A model generated the notes under the pieces. That model ran no database searches. It had not been told where the DNA came from and worked only from the letters and a program-made list of their open reading frames with translations. From Ulva prolifera (Eukaryota > Chlorophyta > Ulvophyceae > Ulvales > Ulvaceae), in contig CM041199.1 in assembly GCA_023078555.1 (NCBI GenBank), positions 7,631,315 to 7,695,314 of the forward strand: a stretch of DNA of 64,000 bases, read 5' to 3'. Position 1 is the first letter of the stretch. Every line of letters starts with the position of its first letter. Positions 11,057 to 21,943 of this stretch are shown here, piece by piece. The position numbers and the translations under genes were made by a program.

Positions 11057-11232
11057 CATCACTGCCCAGAGGTACAAGGAGCTGTTGCTCACGGTGCTAT
11101 CTGCCTTGCTTGCTTTGTCCTTGTAACACATCACTGCCCAGAGGTACAAGGAGCTGTTGCTCGCGGTGCTACCTGCCTTGCTTGCTTTGTCCTTGTAACA
11201 CATCACTGCTCAGAGGTACAGGGAGCTGCACC
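11057..11232 (+). repeat. 72-nt tandem repeat, about 2.4 units, made of a repeat-family 3' end
   Basis: Units at 11057-11128 and 11129-11200 are nearly identical, with a partial third to about 11230. Each starts CATCACTGCCCAGAGG and ends GCTTTGTCCTTGTAACA. The unit ending is the same 3' terminal block found at the edge of the element at 28565-29224. Confidence 0.85.
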
Positions 11233-11387
11233 CCCACACCCACACCCACACGCACCGACCGACACATGCATGCATGCATGCAGCCGAACGCGAGGCGGCT
11301 TGGCACGAGCCTGCCAGCTGCAGGCACTCACACATGACCACACCCACACACCGTGCATGCGCTGGGCCGTTGGCACGCTTGTTCTTT

Positions 11388-11429
11388 GCCCTGGTGGTGC
11401 TTGCGGCGCCTCCGACTTTGCCCTTATAA
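11388..11429 (+). repeat. dispersed repeat 3'-end fragment
   Basis: GCCCTGGTGGTGCTTGCG, then a Cys/Gly-codon-like GGCGCCTCCGAC block, ending TTTGCCCTTATAA. It matches the family ending (CCTGGCGGTGCT ... TCCTTGTAA). Confidence 0.5.
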
Positions 11430-11730
11430 TACAGAAGCTGTGGGTGTTGCTGGGGTTTAGGTATGGGGGCGTGAGTTTGGGGCCAAGCAAGGAGGGTGTG
11501 GCCACCCACATGTCGGTACGGGGGCCCAGTGAGTGGAGGACCCCGTGGAGGGGCGGGGTTGAATGGGGGGGGCCGGGGGCCCCCTGGTGATGCTATTTTG
11601 TGTCTATTTAAATTGGTTTTGGTTTCGCCATCTGGGCCGCGTGTTCCTTGGCGCAGTGGAGTCTTACACAGGCATGGGCAGTGGTGTCAATCCGTCAGGC
11701 GGGGGATGCGTGGGGGTGCAGGTGTGTGAT

Positions 11731-11804
11731 ACATGGACACACCCGGAGAGGCCGGTAGCACCGCCAGCGCGACGCACAGGCACGCCAACGCCGCCAATGA
11801 CAGC
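11731..11804 (-). repeat. dispersed repeat 3'-end fragment, inverted relative to 12175-12239
   Basis: On the minus strand it reads GCTGTCATTGGCGG, then GTGCGTCGCGCTGGCGG, CGGCCTCTCCGG and GTGTCCATGTAT. It closely parallels the plus-strand copy at 12175-12239, so the two form arms of an inverted repeat around about 370 nt. Confidence 0.6.
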
Positions 11805-12174
11805 ATTTGGCAGTGCACGTACGTGTCCTCGGGCCACGTCAAGAAGGCTTGCGACCCCCCGGCCACTCCGGCTCCGGCCAGCCCCGCTCCAGACGCTGAA
11901 GACCCCCCTCCCCCCCGGCTACATGGGGGGGCCGGGGTCGGCCAGGCTGCCGGCTTGGGCCACCGCGGCCGCGCGGGCGGTGGGGTTCGTCTGTGAATGG
12001 GTCCGAGGCTGCGTTTGGGGTGTGTGGGTTGAGAGATGCAGGTGTGGGGGCGGGGGGATTACTGAGTGGGGGTGCGTTGGACTGTGCACGTGCATGTGCG
12101 CGCTAGCGTGAGGTGTGCGGCCGTTACGCTGTGCTCGACCGCCGTGGTCGGGTTCGATGCGGGTTGGCATTCGC

Positions 12175-12239
12175 TGTCATTGGTGTTCTTGTGCGTCGCG
12201 CTGGCAGGGCTATCGGCCTCTCCGATTCTGTCGTTGTAA
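12175..12239 (+). repeat. dispersed repeat 3'-end fragment
   Basis: Contains GCTGTCATTGGTG, GTGCGTCGCGCTGGCAGG, CGGCCTCTCCGATTC and ends TGTCGTTGTAA, the family 3' end. Confidence 0.6.
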
Positions 12240-13003
12240 GCCATTCCGGTTAGCACGGTGGGTCGCCGAGTGACTCGTCAGCATCTCAACTGAGTAACTT
12301 CAAGATGCACGGGCCCCCTTCCCATGTGGGCCCGAGCCAGCTGGCCCTGAAGCTCACTGCATATATTGGCGCGCGCAGCTGTACATGATCTACATTGCGA
12401 ACCCTCTCGACACTCGCCTGATGCACGTGGCACTTGCGGCCCACCTGTCCCGCTGTGAAAGTCTGTGAACTAGGCTGAACGCTGCGTGCCATGTCGGCGT
12501 CGTCTCAGCGTGCATATGCAGTCGCACGCCATCGCAATGTGGCTGAGAGGAGACGTCACAGTCGTGGAGGGCGGCGTGAGAGCTCCTGCAGGCTTGTACG
12601 TAACAACAGTCCGTGCAGACACAGCTCAGGCATGCCCGAGTGAGCCACCGGGAAACAGAAGCATTCCAGTCACACGCCGACGGCCACGGCACAAACGCAC
12701 CACAGAAGCACCGATGCAAGTTCACCGTGCACCACTCTGCATGCTGTGTTACAAAGCGGCGCAGCTCCCCGCACAGCACATACCCTCCGCTGCCGCATTC
12801 GATTCCGCATTTCACAACCTGCCACGATGCGCCCAGCGCCACCCAGCGCCGCAACTCGGACGGCAGCACACCACGGCCCACCTGCCGTCATGGAGACACA
12901 TCAGCCGTGCCATTATCACCCCAAGGCTGGCGCTGCCACCGATGATGCGAGGCATTATCCTGTACTCATCCAGGGTCGCTAGCACCCCCTGACCCTTGGT
13001 GGC
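12240..13003. other. 3' flank of the eS6 gene, nothing else recognised
   Basis: Long overlapping open frames occur on both strands (12390-12992) but composition and lack of motifs suggest chance. The 3' UTR of the eS6 gene must lie at the right end. Confidence 0.35.
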
Positions 13004-16000
13004 TTATGCCTCCTTGCTGGCCTGTGACGCCATGCGGGCGGCGCGCTTCTTGGCCAGGGACTCGGAGCGGCGCTCGCGCTCCTCGGCCTTGCGGGTCGAC
13101 AGCAGGTTGGCGTACTCCGCCGCATCCTGCTGCTTCTGCACGCAGCGGGTCCGTGTGAGGGGGCCAGCGTGCAAAAGATGCTGCCGGTTGTTGCGGTGTG
13201 CCGCTGTTACAAAAGCACCGGGCCATCCGCGTCGTGGCATCCAGAGTCGACGATGCACGGTCGCACACCATAATGCTCGGTGAGACACTTCGGCGTTCAG
13301 AAGCCGTGGCAAGCAAGGAGCTCGGTAGAGCTGATGCTGGGCCAGGACCACATGGACAAAGCGCAAGAACCAGGGTATATCGGATCGAACCCTGGCGCTC
13401 AGGTGGCGAGAGCATGTGTGCACGTCACATGTCACCGTCGAACACCGCAACCCAATCTGCTCAGAATGATGCACTCTCCGAAAGCAGACAGGTTGCTGAA
13501 TTTCCGTGGCTTTGCCGGGCCGCCTCGTGACAAGCATGCGCAGCATCGGCAACCGCACGACCACGACCACGACCACACACACACACAGAGCCTGTGTTTG
13601 CCCGACAGGCTGACTGCGCGGCCTCGGTGCAAGCACGGGTCATGAGGGCACGCACGTTGGCAATGCGCTGCTTCTTCTGCGCGGCGCGGCGGCGCTTGCG
13701 CTGCAGCGCTGCCGGCGTCACGAGGCGCTGGATCTTCGGCACCTTGACGATGCTCTTGCCGTCCTTCTCGATCTTGCGGGCGTGCAGCTTGACCGCCTCC
13801 CGCACGTCGTCATCCTTGCTGAGGTTGTACAGCTTGCGGATCTTGCTCGCGCGCTTCGGGCCGCGCATTTTGGGCTTGAGCTCGTCAGTGAGGCCCGGGA
13901 TCTCGCCCTCGCCTGCATCACGTTTGCATTATTATGGGACGGGGAGGGGTGATGACACATAGTCATTCACACTTTCTGGTCGTGGCTGTATGACGTGGCG
14001 CCTCCAGCACAGTGTGGACGCAACACAAGCCTGCAACATGGCAACCCCAACCGTGCTTGAGAGCAGCAAGCCTTTTATGGGGAGTGGTCTACGGATTGGT
14101 GCTCAGAGGGCACAGGGAGACAGGGCACACGGAGACGCGCATGCTGTGAGGTAAGGACTTGCCGTGAGGTGACAGATATGTGCCATCTGTGCTGTTCAAG
14201 GTGTCAGGCAGGTGCACAGGTATGGGCGCCTAGACATAGCACAGCTGCTATGCAGCAACACAAAGGCAGACCCGATGAGAGGACCACTGGCGACACGGCG
14301 GGACCTGATGCATAGCTCGTGGATGATATGGCCCAGAGCTCAGAGGTGTGATCCAAGGACCAACACAGACCACAGATCCGTGCAAGCACAGAAGTCTGCA
14401 GGTGGCAGCGTTAGCTGCCAGGCGCATCTTCTGGAGTGACAATAGGTACAGAAATGGTATCATCAAAACTCCTGGCCAGAGCTTCAAATGGGCACGCAAC
14501 GATGTCGGCAGAGCAATCGAGTGTACCGGAATGAGCATTGAGTGTGATGCGACCAGGCCCTGCTGTAGCGGCAGCCTCCAGCCCTGGTCAACACTTGACA
14601 GAAACGGAACAAACGAAATGGTCCATCGTAAGCTGCAGAGACCCACAGGCGGACAAAGCTAGCTGTGCCATGAAGTGATGGACAATCGTTACAGTGAGGA
14701 CCCCAGCGACTGGCTAGCTGGCAACAGCACAGGGACATGACCATGGATATGTTGAGTGCTTTCTTTGGGGAGCTCAGAGGTGTAGTCCAAGGACCAACAC
14801 AGACCACAGACCTGTGCAAGCACAGGAATCTGCAGGTGGCAGCGTTAGCTGCCAGGCGCATTTTCTGGAGTGACAATAGGTACAGAGGCCATCGTCACAG
14901 CTCCCCATCAGATGCATGAGACAAGGTTGATGGAATCATAAAGAGGTCAGGATGATGCATGGATGAAAACACTCTGGATATGTAGCCACCGTGCACGTGC
15001 TTGCATGCATGCACTGACGCAAACACAGCTGCTGCATGCTGCAGATATGGAGAGAGTATCAGCATGATACGCGATCGCAGTGGAAATTCTGACTGAAGAC
15101 CTTAAAAAGGCACAGCGCTGGGAGCTCAGCAAAATCCAAGGACCAACACAAACCACAGACCTGATCAGATCAGAGCCTGTGGGTGGCAGCGTTGCTGCCA
15201 GGCGCATTCTCTGGAGTGACAATAGATGTAATTGCATCACAGCTCCCTGCTCAGAGATTGAGCTACACTGATACTTGCACCACCGACACCCCACGCAAAG
15301 GCATAGCGCAGGACGCACCCTTCTTGACAATCACCAGGTTCAGCACGGAGATGTCCTGGGAGATGATGCAGCCGCGGACAGATTTTCTGCGGCGCTCTCC
15401 GTTTCTTCGGCCGTACCCACGGAAGCACTTGTCACCTGGGGACATGAGTAGCTGCACCCGGCCGTTGGTCAGGACACCCTGCTTCATGGGGAACCCCTGC
15501 TTGTCCTGACCACCCATGATCTTGAAGACATATCCCGAGAACTCCTGGACAGGGCGGAATTGTGAACACGAAGTCTGTGCAGGCTAGGTTGACCGAGATG
15601 GGGTGATACCTCGAATCAGGCTCCAACCCCTCTTGACAGCTTCGGCATTACATGCAACGTTCAAAGCAGGTGCATCAATATTGACATCTGGCTGACATGG
15701 CAGACGGCAAAATCTGCGTGATAGTGGCGCACATCACCGAGGCACTCGCCTCCGATCTCGGCGGCAACACGACGATCGTAGAAATGACGCCTGCAATCGA
15801 ATCTCAATGTGATGTTATAACTTATGAGATTCTTCAAGATTCCAGTAGTCGTGATGATGTCATGGCAGCGTGTTGGAACGCATCAACGGTTGCGCACAGC
15901 TTGTTCTCGTCGTCGACCTCCAGCTTCTTCTGGCACCCCGTATCGGGATAAGATATGTTAAACTGCAAACACTCGTCACTCACAGACGTGTCAGCGCTAT

Positions 16001-16042
16001 GCGATCGTCGTTTTGAGAAAAGATCAAACAGCATACCTTCAT
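13004..16042 (-). CDS. RPS6: 40S ribosomal protein eS6 (S6)
   Basis: Structural protein of the small cytosolic ribosomal subunit and classical target of TOR/S6-kinase signalling. Six exons on the minus strand are phase-consistent: 16042-16037 (ATGAAG only), 15962-15898, 15790-15733, 15544-15319, 13912-13656 and 13135-13004, giving 247 residues, the usual length. Family landmarks: [15 protein letters not shown] at the start, [104 protein letters not shown] and the C-terminal [10 protein letters not shown] with a possible kinase-site serine. The first intron directly after codon 2 is typical of ribosomal protein genes. Intron 4 (13913-15318) is unusually long and carries three snoRNA-like units. 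Confidence 0.97.
14329..14478 (-). ncRNA. candidate C/D-box snoRNA, copy a, in eS6 intron 4
   Basis: On the minus strand: terminal stem TGGCCAGGAG, box C TGATGA (14465-14460), a perfect internal hairpin TGGCAGC-TAAC-GCTGCCA or near, the block GTCTGTGTTGGTCCTTGGAT, box D CTGA (14343-14340), and closing stem GCTCTGGGCCA. The stem sequence differs from copies b and c yet still pairs, which supports a real RNA fold. Lies on the host gene's strand, as expected for an intron-processed snoRNA. Confidence 0.6.
14767..14906 (-). ncRNA. candidate C/D-box snoRNA, copy b, in eS6 intron 4
   Basis: Minus strand: stem GGGGAGC, box C TGACGA (14897-14892, one change from consensus), the same internal hairpin, second hairpin CCTGTG-CTTG-CACAGG, the block GTCTGTGTTGGTCCTTGGA, box D CTGA (14777-14774), closing stem GCTCCCC. 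Seven terminal pairs match perfectly. Confidence 0.6.
15117..15250 (-). ncRNA. candidate C/D-box snoRNA, copy c, in eS6 intron 4
   Basis: Minus strand: stem GCAGGGAGC, box C TGATGC (15239-15234, last base off consensus), internal hairpin TGGCAGC-AAC-GCTGCCA or near, GTTGGTCCTTGGAT, box D CTGA (15129-15126), closing stem GCTCCCAGC. It is the most diverged copy in the middle, but boxes and terminal stem are kept. Confidence 0.55.
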
Positions 16043-17971
16043 CCTGAGCCGATGACGGTGGAGCGCAAGTCAACGACGGGATGCACTCTGAAAGGAATGA
16101 CTTCTCTGGTCGCATGCCTGGAAATGCAGCACGGGAAGGCCAGAGATGTGTGAAGTGCTGCCACTAAGAACCAGGGGGCCTGCCGCCGCCAGGAGCTAAC
16201 ACCAAACTGCCCTGCTCGCCACGGACGCTACCGCGAAACGGCGCGATCTCAACCCACATATGTTGCGAAGCCCTTGGAAAAGGTGCTCAACTCTCAGAAC
16301 GCGACAACTGCAGTAATATACCGGTGCAGAATGCGTCTCTTTGTTATTCGCTGTCGCTGTTTAGCATCGCGCGTATCGGTGCGCAGTTGAAAGAATGGCA
16401 GGTGTAGCGCAATTGCAGCTGCTGCATCAGTTCAAGCTATAAGCTCTCCAAAGCTACCGCAACGCTATGATCAGGGCGCCACGCGGTCGCTCCTGGAACT
16501 CACAGACTCATGCGTGATGCAACGTCGATTGCTACAGTGCCATTTCGCTGCGCTTCAAATGCAAGCGGACATCTCGGTGCATCAGGATGCCTCTGATCTA
16601 AATGTCGTAGAACTTTGTTTCGCGCAGCAGAAGCCAGAGCTGCTGGCCATCCTGGTGACCAGTTGCCGCAAAAACAGAATTGCACAGGCAGGCGCTCTTC
16701 GTCTTTATCTATGTACCAAGTCAGATGGAGTATTCGTGCGTGCTTCGTAGCCTTTGACCAGTATTAGTGAAGAGCTTAGCATTTACTGTACACAGCTTAC
16801 TGCAACAGGCAGCACGGTTGCATCTCAGCTGCTGTCCAGTTAATGATGAACAGAGTGGGTATCGTGCTTGTGGGAGCATGTCGGCATCGAGAACGCCACA
16901 GTTACGGCTCCAGCCACCTCCACCGGGGAAACCTCGGAGTACGTGGTCCACCACGCTCGGAACAATAATATATTAGTCTTGTTAACGAGAAGTAGTCATA
17001 TTAGGGTAGCTTGAGCAGCTTTTGTTCTGCCTGTTGATTGAGTGCTGTCCTGTGACAATGCCGCTGCGCTTCAGAAAAGAATCCACACATTTGTCTGCAG
17101 GCATAATCGGCCACGCTCAACATGTATGTTCTCTGGTCCGTACCCATTTATTTGCTACCACTTGGGCGATACAATAGGTACCTCGCATCGCATTGCAGAT
17201 ACTTGGCAAGAGTGTACAGTGTAGTGCAGGCCCTTGTGACTGAACACTTAGGTGAAACACAGTACACCCGTCTACAAGCGAGATTAGGCCCCTTTAACAC
17301 ACTTGATCTGGCGCGTCCAGAGCAATCCTGAGTCCACTGTGATCCCTGGCCGACACGCCAACATCGTTAAGCGACTAAGTTTGACACAGGAGAACAAAAT
17401 TGCGCAAATAACATGTATGTAATCCATGGTTTCACTGCGTCTTTGTATTTTTGTTTTGCTTCTTGTGAATTTATTTGATTCAACTTACGTTCTTTCTTTT
17501 GCTTCATCTGAAACGTCACCGGTGTTCACATCAAGCCGGAGGGGACGCCAGCGCATAAGGCGACAGCCATGGCGATGCATGGGGCGTACCTTTTGATCCC
17601 AGGAAGATTTTGACTTCTTCACGCTCGCTGACGTCCTCGCAGATGAGGCCAGCTTCCAAGAAGAAAGAGACAAAAAAGACACTTTTCAACCATGGAGACA
17701 AAAAAACTTACGAAATGTGCGACGTCGATAGCTGATTCAAGTGGTGTTCTGTAAGTGTGTGGCACAGAAGTGGCGTAGGTGTGCATTGAAATCGTCTCGC
17801 TGCATGCTCACCGATCGCGCATGATGTATTGCGGAAGGTTGCCTGTGAACACAAAGGTGAGTGAGACCTTGTTGACCTGGTGGCCGTATTTTCGTTAACG
17901 CATTCGTGCATGCTCCGTAGTGTACAGATGCCGATTGCCGTCTGCTGTATGGGACTTGTGCAGCGATCAGG
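16043..17971. other. intergenic between eS6 and bL34m
   Basis: eS6 (leftward) and bL34m (rightward) diverge from here, so two promoters should lie within. A plus-strand open frame at about 16514-16750 and a minus one at 17485-17682 have no recognisable motif. Nothing else is supported. Confidence 0.35.
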
Positions 17972-18472
17972 ATGGCTGGTACGGTAGCAAGGTCATTGCG
18001 ACATGCAGTAGAATGTATCCCTGCGTATATGCAACTTTGTAGTCAACTACATGTCCACGTTAATGAGAGTTCTGAGCGTACATGCTTGAGGGCCGCTGCA
18101 GCTCTACCGCGCTCCGCACCTAGCTGTCCCAGTGTCGTTGCCGGATGGGTCTCAGGCTTTAGTCGTGCTGTATTGCAAGATCTTTTCCGTGGCGCTGGTG
18201 GATGCATTCCAGGCTTTGCAGCCCTAGACTCTATACCCATTGCCGACGGAATCTGGCTGACTTCCCATCAAACCTACAAGCCAAATGTCTACAAACGGAA
18301 ACAATGTCATGGTTTCTTGAAAAGGTATGTCTGTATCTGCTGCATCAGCGCAGAAAGCAAGGGTAGGAATCAGATACCAGACGTGCATGTTTGCTGCAGG
18401 CTTGCAAGCTCTGGTGGCAGACGAACGCTTCATCGCCGGAAGGTTAAAAAACGGGCTAGGCTCAGCTTGTAG
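17972..18472 (+). CDS. MRPL34: mitochondrial ribosomal protein bL34m
   Basis: Two exons, 17972-18324 and 18400-18472, joined by a 75-nt intron (donor GTATGT, acceptor GCTGCAG, phase 2), give 141 residues. The last 40 or so residues are the bL34 fold: TYKPNVYKRKQCHGFLKR from exon 1 continues as LASSGGRRTLHRRKVKKRAR in exon 2, matching the bacterial pattern of a basic N-terminal tail, HGF turn, GRR and RRRxKGRKRL-like end. The N-terminal 100 residues start MAGTVARSLRHAV, Arg-rich and free of acids, as in a mitochondrial targeting peptide. bL34 sits near the exit region of the large subunit. A plastid destination cannot be excluded, but plastid bL34 is usually closer to the cyanobacterial sequence. 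Confidence 0.85.
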   Translation: MAGTVARSLRHAVECIPAYMQLCSQLHVHVNESSERTCLRAAAALPRSAPSCPSVVAGWVSGFSRAVLQDLFRGAGGCIPGFAALDSIPIADGIWLTSHQTYKPNVYKRKQCHGFLKRYVCICCISAESKGRNQIPDVHVCCRLASSGGRRTLHRRKVKKRARLSL

Positions 18473-19730
18473 GAGTGCGTCTAGGTGCTTGTGATCGAGC
18501 GATTGTTTGCATATGCAGCCAGTATCTTGGTGTTGAGTAACGACTGTTATTAACTTTGCAAGTCATTGGACGAAACCGTGATGTAGTCTTCACTTGAAAG
18601 GTGTAAGGCAAAGTGTCAACGTCAAGGCCACAGTTTTGTATGGCACTGATCCATGACCTTGTCTACAAATTTGAACAACATCCGGGTGTTGCTGGGCCCA
18701 ACGAAGCAGGCATCAGATCATGCACAGGCATTCATACGTTCTGACTGCCGGAGCTGCGCCGACTTCGCGTGACTGATCGTGTAGTCGCTGTTAGGTATAA
18801 AACTATGCCCCTTACATTGATCATTGTATTGTCACCCATTCTTCACATGTGACTGAACATCCGCTAGGCATCAATGCTGATAACGAGAAATATTGCGATG
18901 AGAATGTCTCACCATGCAAGTTGCTACTCTCAAACATTGATTTTCAGGTTTTTGAATGTGCTGTAGTCGTCATGGGTGCGGATGCCAACGCAATCTGATT
19001 GCAACATCGCCACAGCTGACACTGCAAGGGTGTAACTGGAGTGATTTCCTCTGTAATTGTTCCTTTGGCCGGTCTTATGAAGTAAATTCTGCCTAAGGTA
19101 TGACGCTCGCCTTGCTGTTGCATATCCCAACCAGTTCTTCCAGCGGCAGTGTGAATCCACACACAGACAAATACAGGACGGGCATACAGTGTCCGCGGGA
19201 GATACAGCCCTGCAGCCTCAATTCACTATGCCAAACATTCAGTGGCTGAATGACGTCATTCAGACAGGATGTCGGCAGACGGGCTTTACCTGTATTGGGA
19301 CACCTCCAACTAAGTGCAGCAAAAGCAGGTTCGTCCAAAATGGCATCGCCGCGTTAAAAGTCAGGCCCCGCACCTAACTCACGAGCACCTGCGGTTGCGG
19401 GGTCTGCATAGGAGATGTGAAAGTGTTTCTGTGCTGTAGAGTCGGGCCCGTCCGGGTCAGCTGGCGTGACGAGACCGCGGGAGTGAGGGATTTCCAACGA
19501 GGTTGGCAGGACACTGCGAGACCATGCAGATCTCTTGTCAGGATGCTTGCCATTTGCACGCCATCTACAAAATTGTCTCTCACGCGAATGCGTTGAATGC
19601 TGCTGACAGACATTGAGCGTAGGCGATCATCGATCAGGGATCACGCTTCAGGCTTGGCGCTGCTCGTTCCAGTTCGTGAAGGTTAGGTTTTCCAGTGCCT
19701 TTCTGTTTCTCAACCTCTAAACAGTCCGTC
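18473..19730. other. intergenic, nothing recognised
   Basis: 3' UTR of bL34m and promoter/5' UTR of the SCAMP gene. No RNA gene or repeat seen. Confidence 0.4.
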
Positions 19731-21943
19731 ATGCCTACCAATCCATTTGGAAAGGTATGTTTCCACATCATCAGCCAGTTTCATCTGATGTCCGCTGATG
19801 CTACGGTACCAGCGTGTGTCCTCAGAACAGCCGATCATCCGTGAAATAGCTCTGTAGTCTTACAGACGACATAACATCTGACTGCGATGCGTGCTCGTAC
19901 CGCACAGTGATCGTACACGGTCGGTGGAACGTGGTGGAATCGGATATGCACATTCGTTGGTCCCGGTGTCAGTAATCAACTCATATGGTATGTTATGGCT
20001 GTATTTGCATGCAACATCGCAGTTTGTTTTCTGATTCGTGCACGGTGCCGCGCCTGCGTGGGTACATAATCGTTTCAACAAGCACTTAGAGGCAGTCAAT
20101 CGCAAATAATGGCCTGTTCCCTACCTCTGGAACTCTCTTTAGAGACTTGTGAAAGCCATTGCAGCGTTACTTACGTGTTGCTGTGGTTCGATCACAAATG
20201 ACAGCGTCCCATGTAGTTAGCAGCGGGGGGAATCCCAAGGTCCGCGACTCGGGATCCGCGATCACTATTCGACAGACATGTAACTCTGTGTAGGATGATC
20301 CCTTGGGAGGAGGTTCTGCTGCTGCCGGCACTAACGGCTCGTCGTGGGGTGCCGCAGGGCAGGGCGCTGCAGGATTTGGTCAACCTGCCGCTACAGATCA
20401 AGGGTATGGAGGCGAAGAATATGATGTTGTCGAGATATCTGAAGATGGACCATCCCCTGCTCCTGCCCCAAAAGCTGGCAAGGCCCCTTCATTCCAGAAG
20501 GTGTGCCTCCCATGGCTGGCTGTTCCTTGGAATAGATGGCCCTGCATGCACGCATGTGCAACCAGACGCTCATGCTCACCCCTCTTGGCAGCAGCATTGC
20601 TGCATCAGCTTTGCACTGCATCACCGGGGCGTGCACTGAACGTGTTTCCTTGTCAGGTGTAATGCTTTGCTAGGTGTGGTGCAGAGATGACTTGCAGCCA
20701 TGACCCCCCGTGGGACATTTGTCCATATGTCCTCAGCTACACCAGCCAGGCATTTGCAGGGCACAGGGGGAGGCCTGGCTGCTCGTGAGCAAGCCCTCGC
20801 ACAGCGTGAAGCAGAAATCCGCCGCAAGGAGATTGCACTGGCCCGTCGAGGTGCAGCGGGCATCGACCCAATGTTGATAAAGAATTTCCCTCCGTGCTGC
20901 CCAGTGGCTCATCACGACATCACCAATGATATCCCGGATTTCAACAAGAACATCATGCGAGCGTGCGCCTCTCCCCTGTGTGCACCTTGACCTGGCAGAC
21001 CAGGCCATTGCACGGCGATTTTTCTTGTTTGTAGCAGCACACCCTCGCTGCTTCTGCATCTCCTGCTGCCGTTAAGTAGCCAGAGGCACCCGTGGACCAA
21101 AACGGCATCATTGAGAATGGTCCGGCGTGGTATTGGCTTCTGGCCGTCCTATGTCGCTTGGCTTGTTCCCATGCGCTTGTCTTTTCCCTGCGTGAATCTT
21201 GACCACGTGCTCTCGGTGCAGGGGCTTCATGTTGTACTTCTTCACCGCCGTCACATTGGCGTACAACTTTGTGTGCACGCTGATGGCCGTCTTTGTTGCG
21301 GACACCACCGGCAACACGACGGCTGCCGGGTTTTTCGCGGCAATCTATGCAGTGCTCGGCATCCCGGGCGCTTGGCTCCTGTGGTGTGCCCCAGACCCAC
21401 CCCCCCTGTCTTCTCATCATTTCTACGTCGGACGCTCAAATCAGACCGCTGCGCTCTATCGGACAGAAGTGTCAGCTACTCTGACATGATGTCCAAGCCG
21501 CCGTGCTCGCTCCGACACGTGCAGACGGGCGTGCATGCGCCGACGCGGGTGGCCACTGGTGCAGGTACAAACGGCTGTACCGCGCGATGATGACCGACGG
21601 AGCAATCTCCTTCGCTGCCTTCTTCATCGTCTTCATCTTCCACATCGGCTTCTGCGTCTGGAGCGCCGTCGCGCCGGACTTCGGCAACGTCGACCTCAGC
21701 CACACGGGGTGGCTCACCGCAATCGACATCTTCAAGGTCAGCGGCGGCAACAACAACTTCGTCGGCATCATGTACTTTGTCGGCGCCTCGTGCTGGACGG
21801 CCCTCGCGTTCCTCTCCTTCTCGTACATGGTGCGGGTGTACAACAACATGCGGGGCCGCGACCTCGCGCGGGACGCCCGCCAGGAGGTGTACGCCGCGGG
21901 CGCTCAGGCTGCGGTCGACGATATCCGCCGCAACGGAGTCTAG
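19731..21943 (+). CDS. SCAMP: secretory carrier-associated membrane protein (SCAMP)
   Basis: Four-helix membrane protein of the trans-Golgi, recycling and plasma-membrane trafficking routes. Five phase-consistent exons: 19731-19754, 20294-20500, 20760-20962, 21222-21383 and 21565-21943, total 324 residues. The start MPTNPFGKDDPLGGG carries the NPF endocytic motif. Exon 3 gives a coiled coil (LAAREQALAQREAEIRRKE) and the SCAMP signature FPPCCPVAHHDITNDIP. Exons 4 and 5 carry the four helices with the conserved LLWYKRLYRAMMTDGA loop, then FHIGFCVWSAVAP, and a short cytosolic tail ending RRNGV. The 24-nt first exon and the phase-2 junctions (R-A|GFMLYFF; W|YKRLYR) all restore family sequence. 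Very likely complete. Confidence 0.95.

Noticed and set aside
11024..11590. 188-codon frame across the 72-nt repeats
   Set aside because: Built from repeat-element 3' ends and low-complexity CA-rich sequence.
12390..12992. overlapping long frames on both strands downstream of eS6
   Set aside because: No family motif, no start context, no partner exons; both strands open equally, as expected by chance.
13366..13400. tRNA-like T-arm motif (GGTTCGATCC on the minus strand)
   Set aside because: The flanking bases do not make a T stem, and no acceptor, D or anticodon arms could be placed around it.
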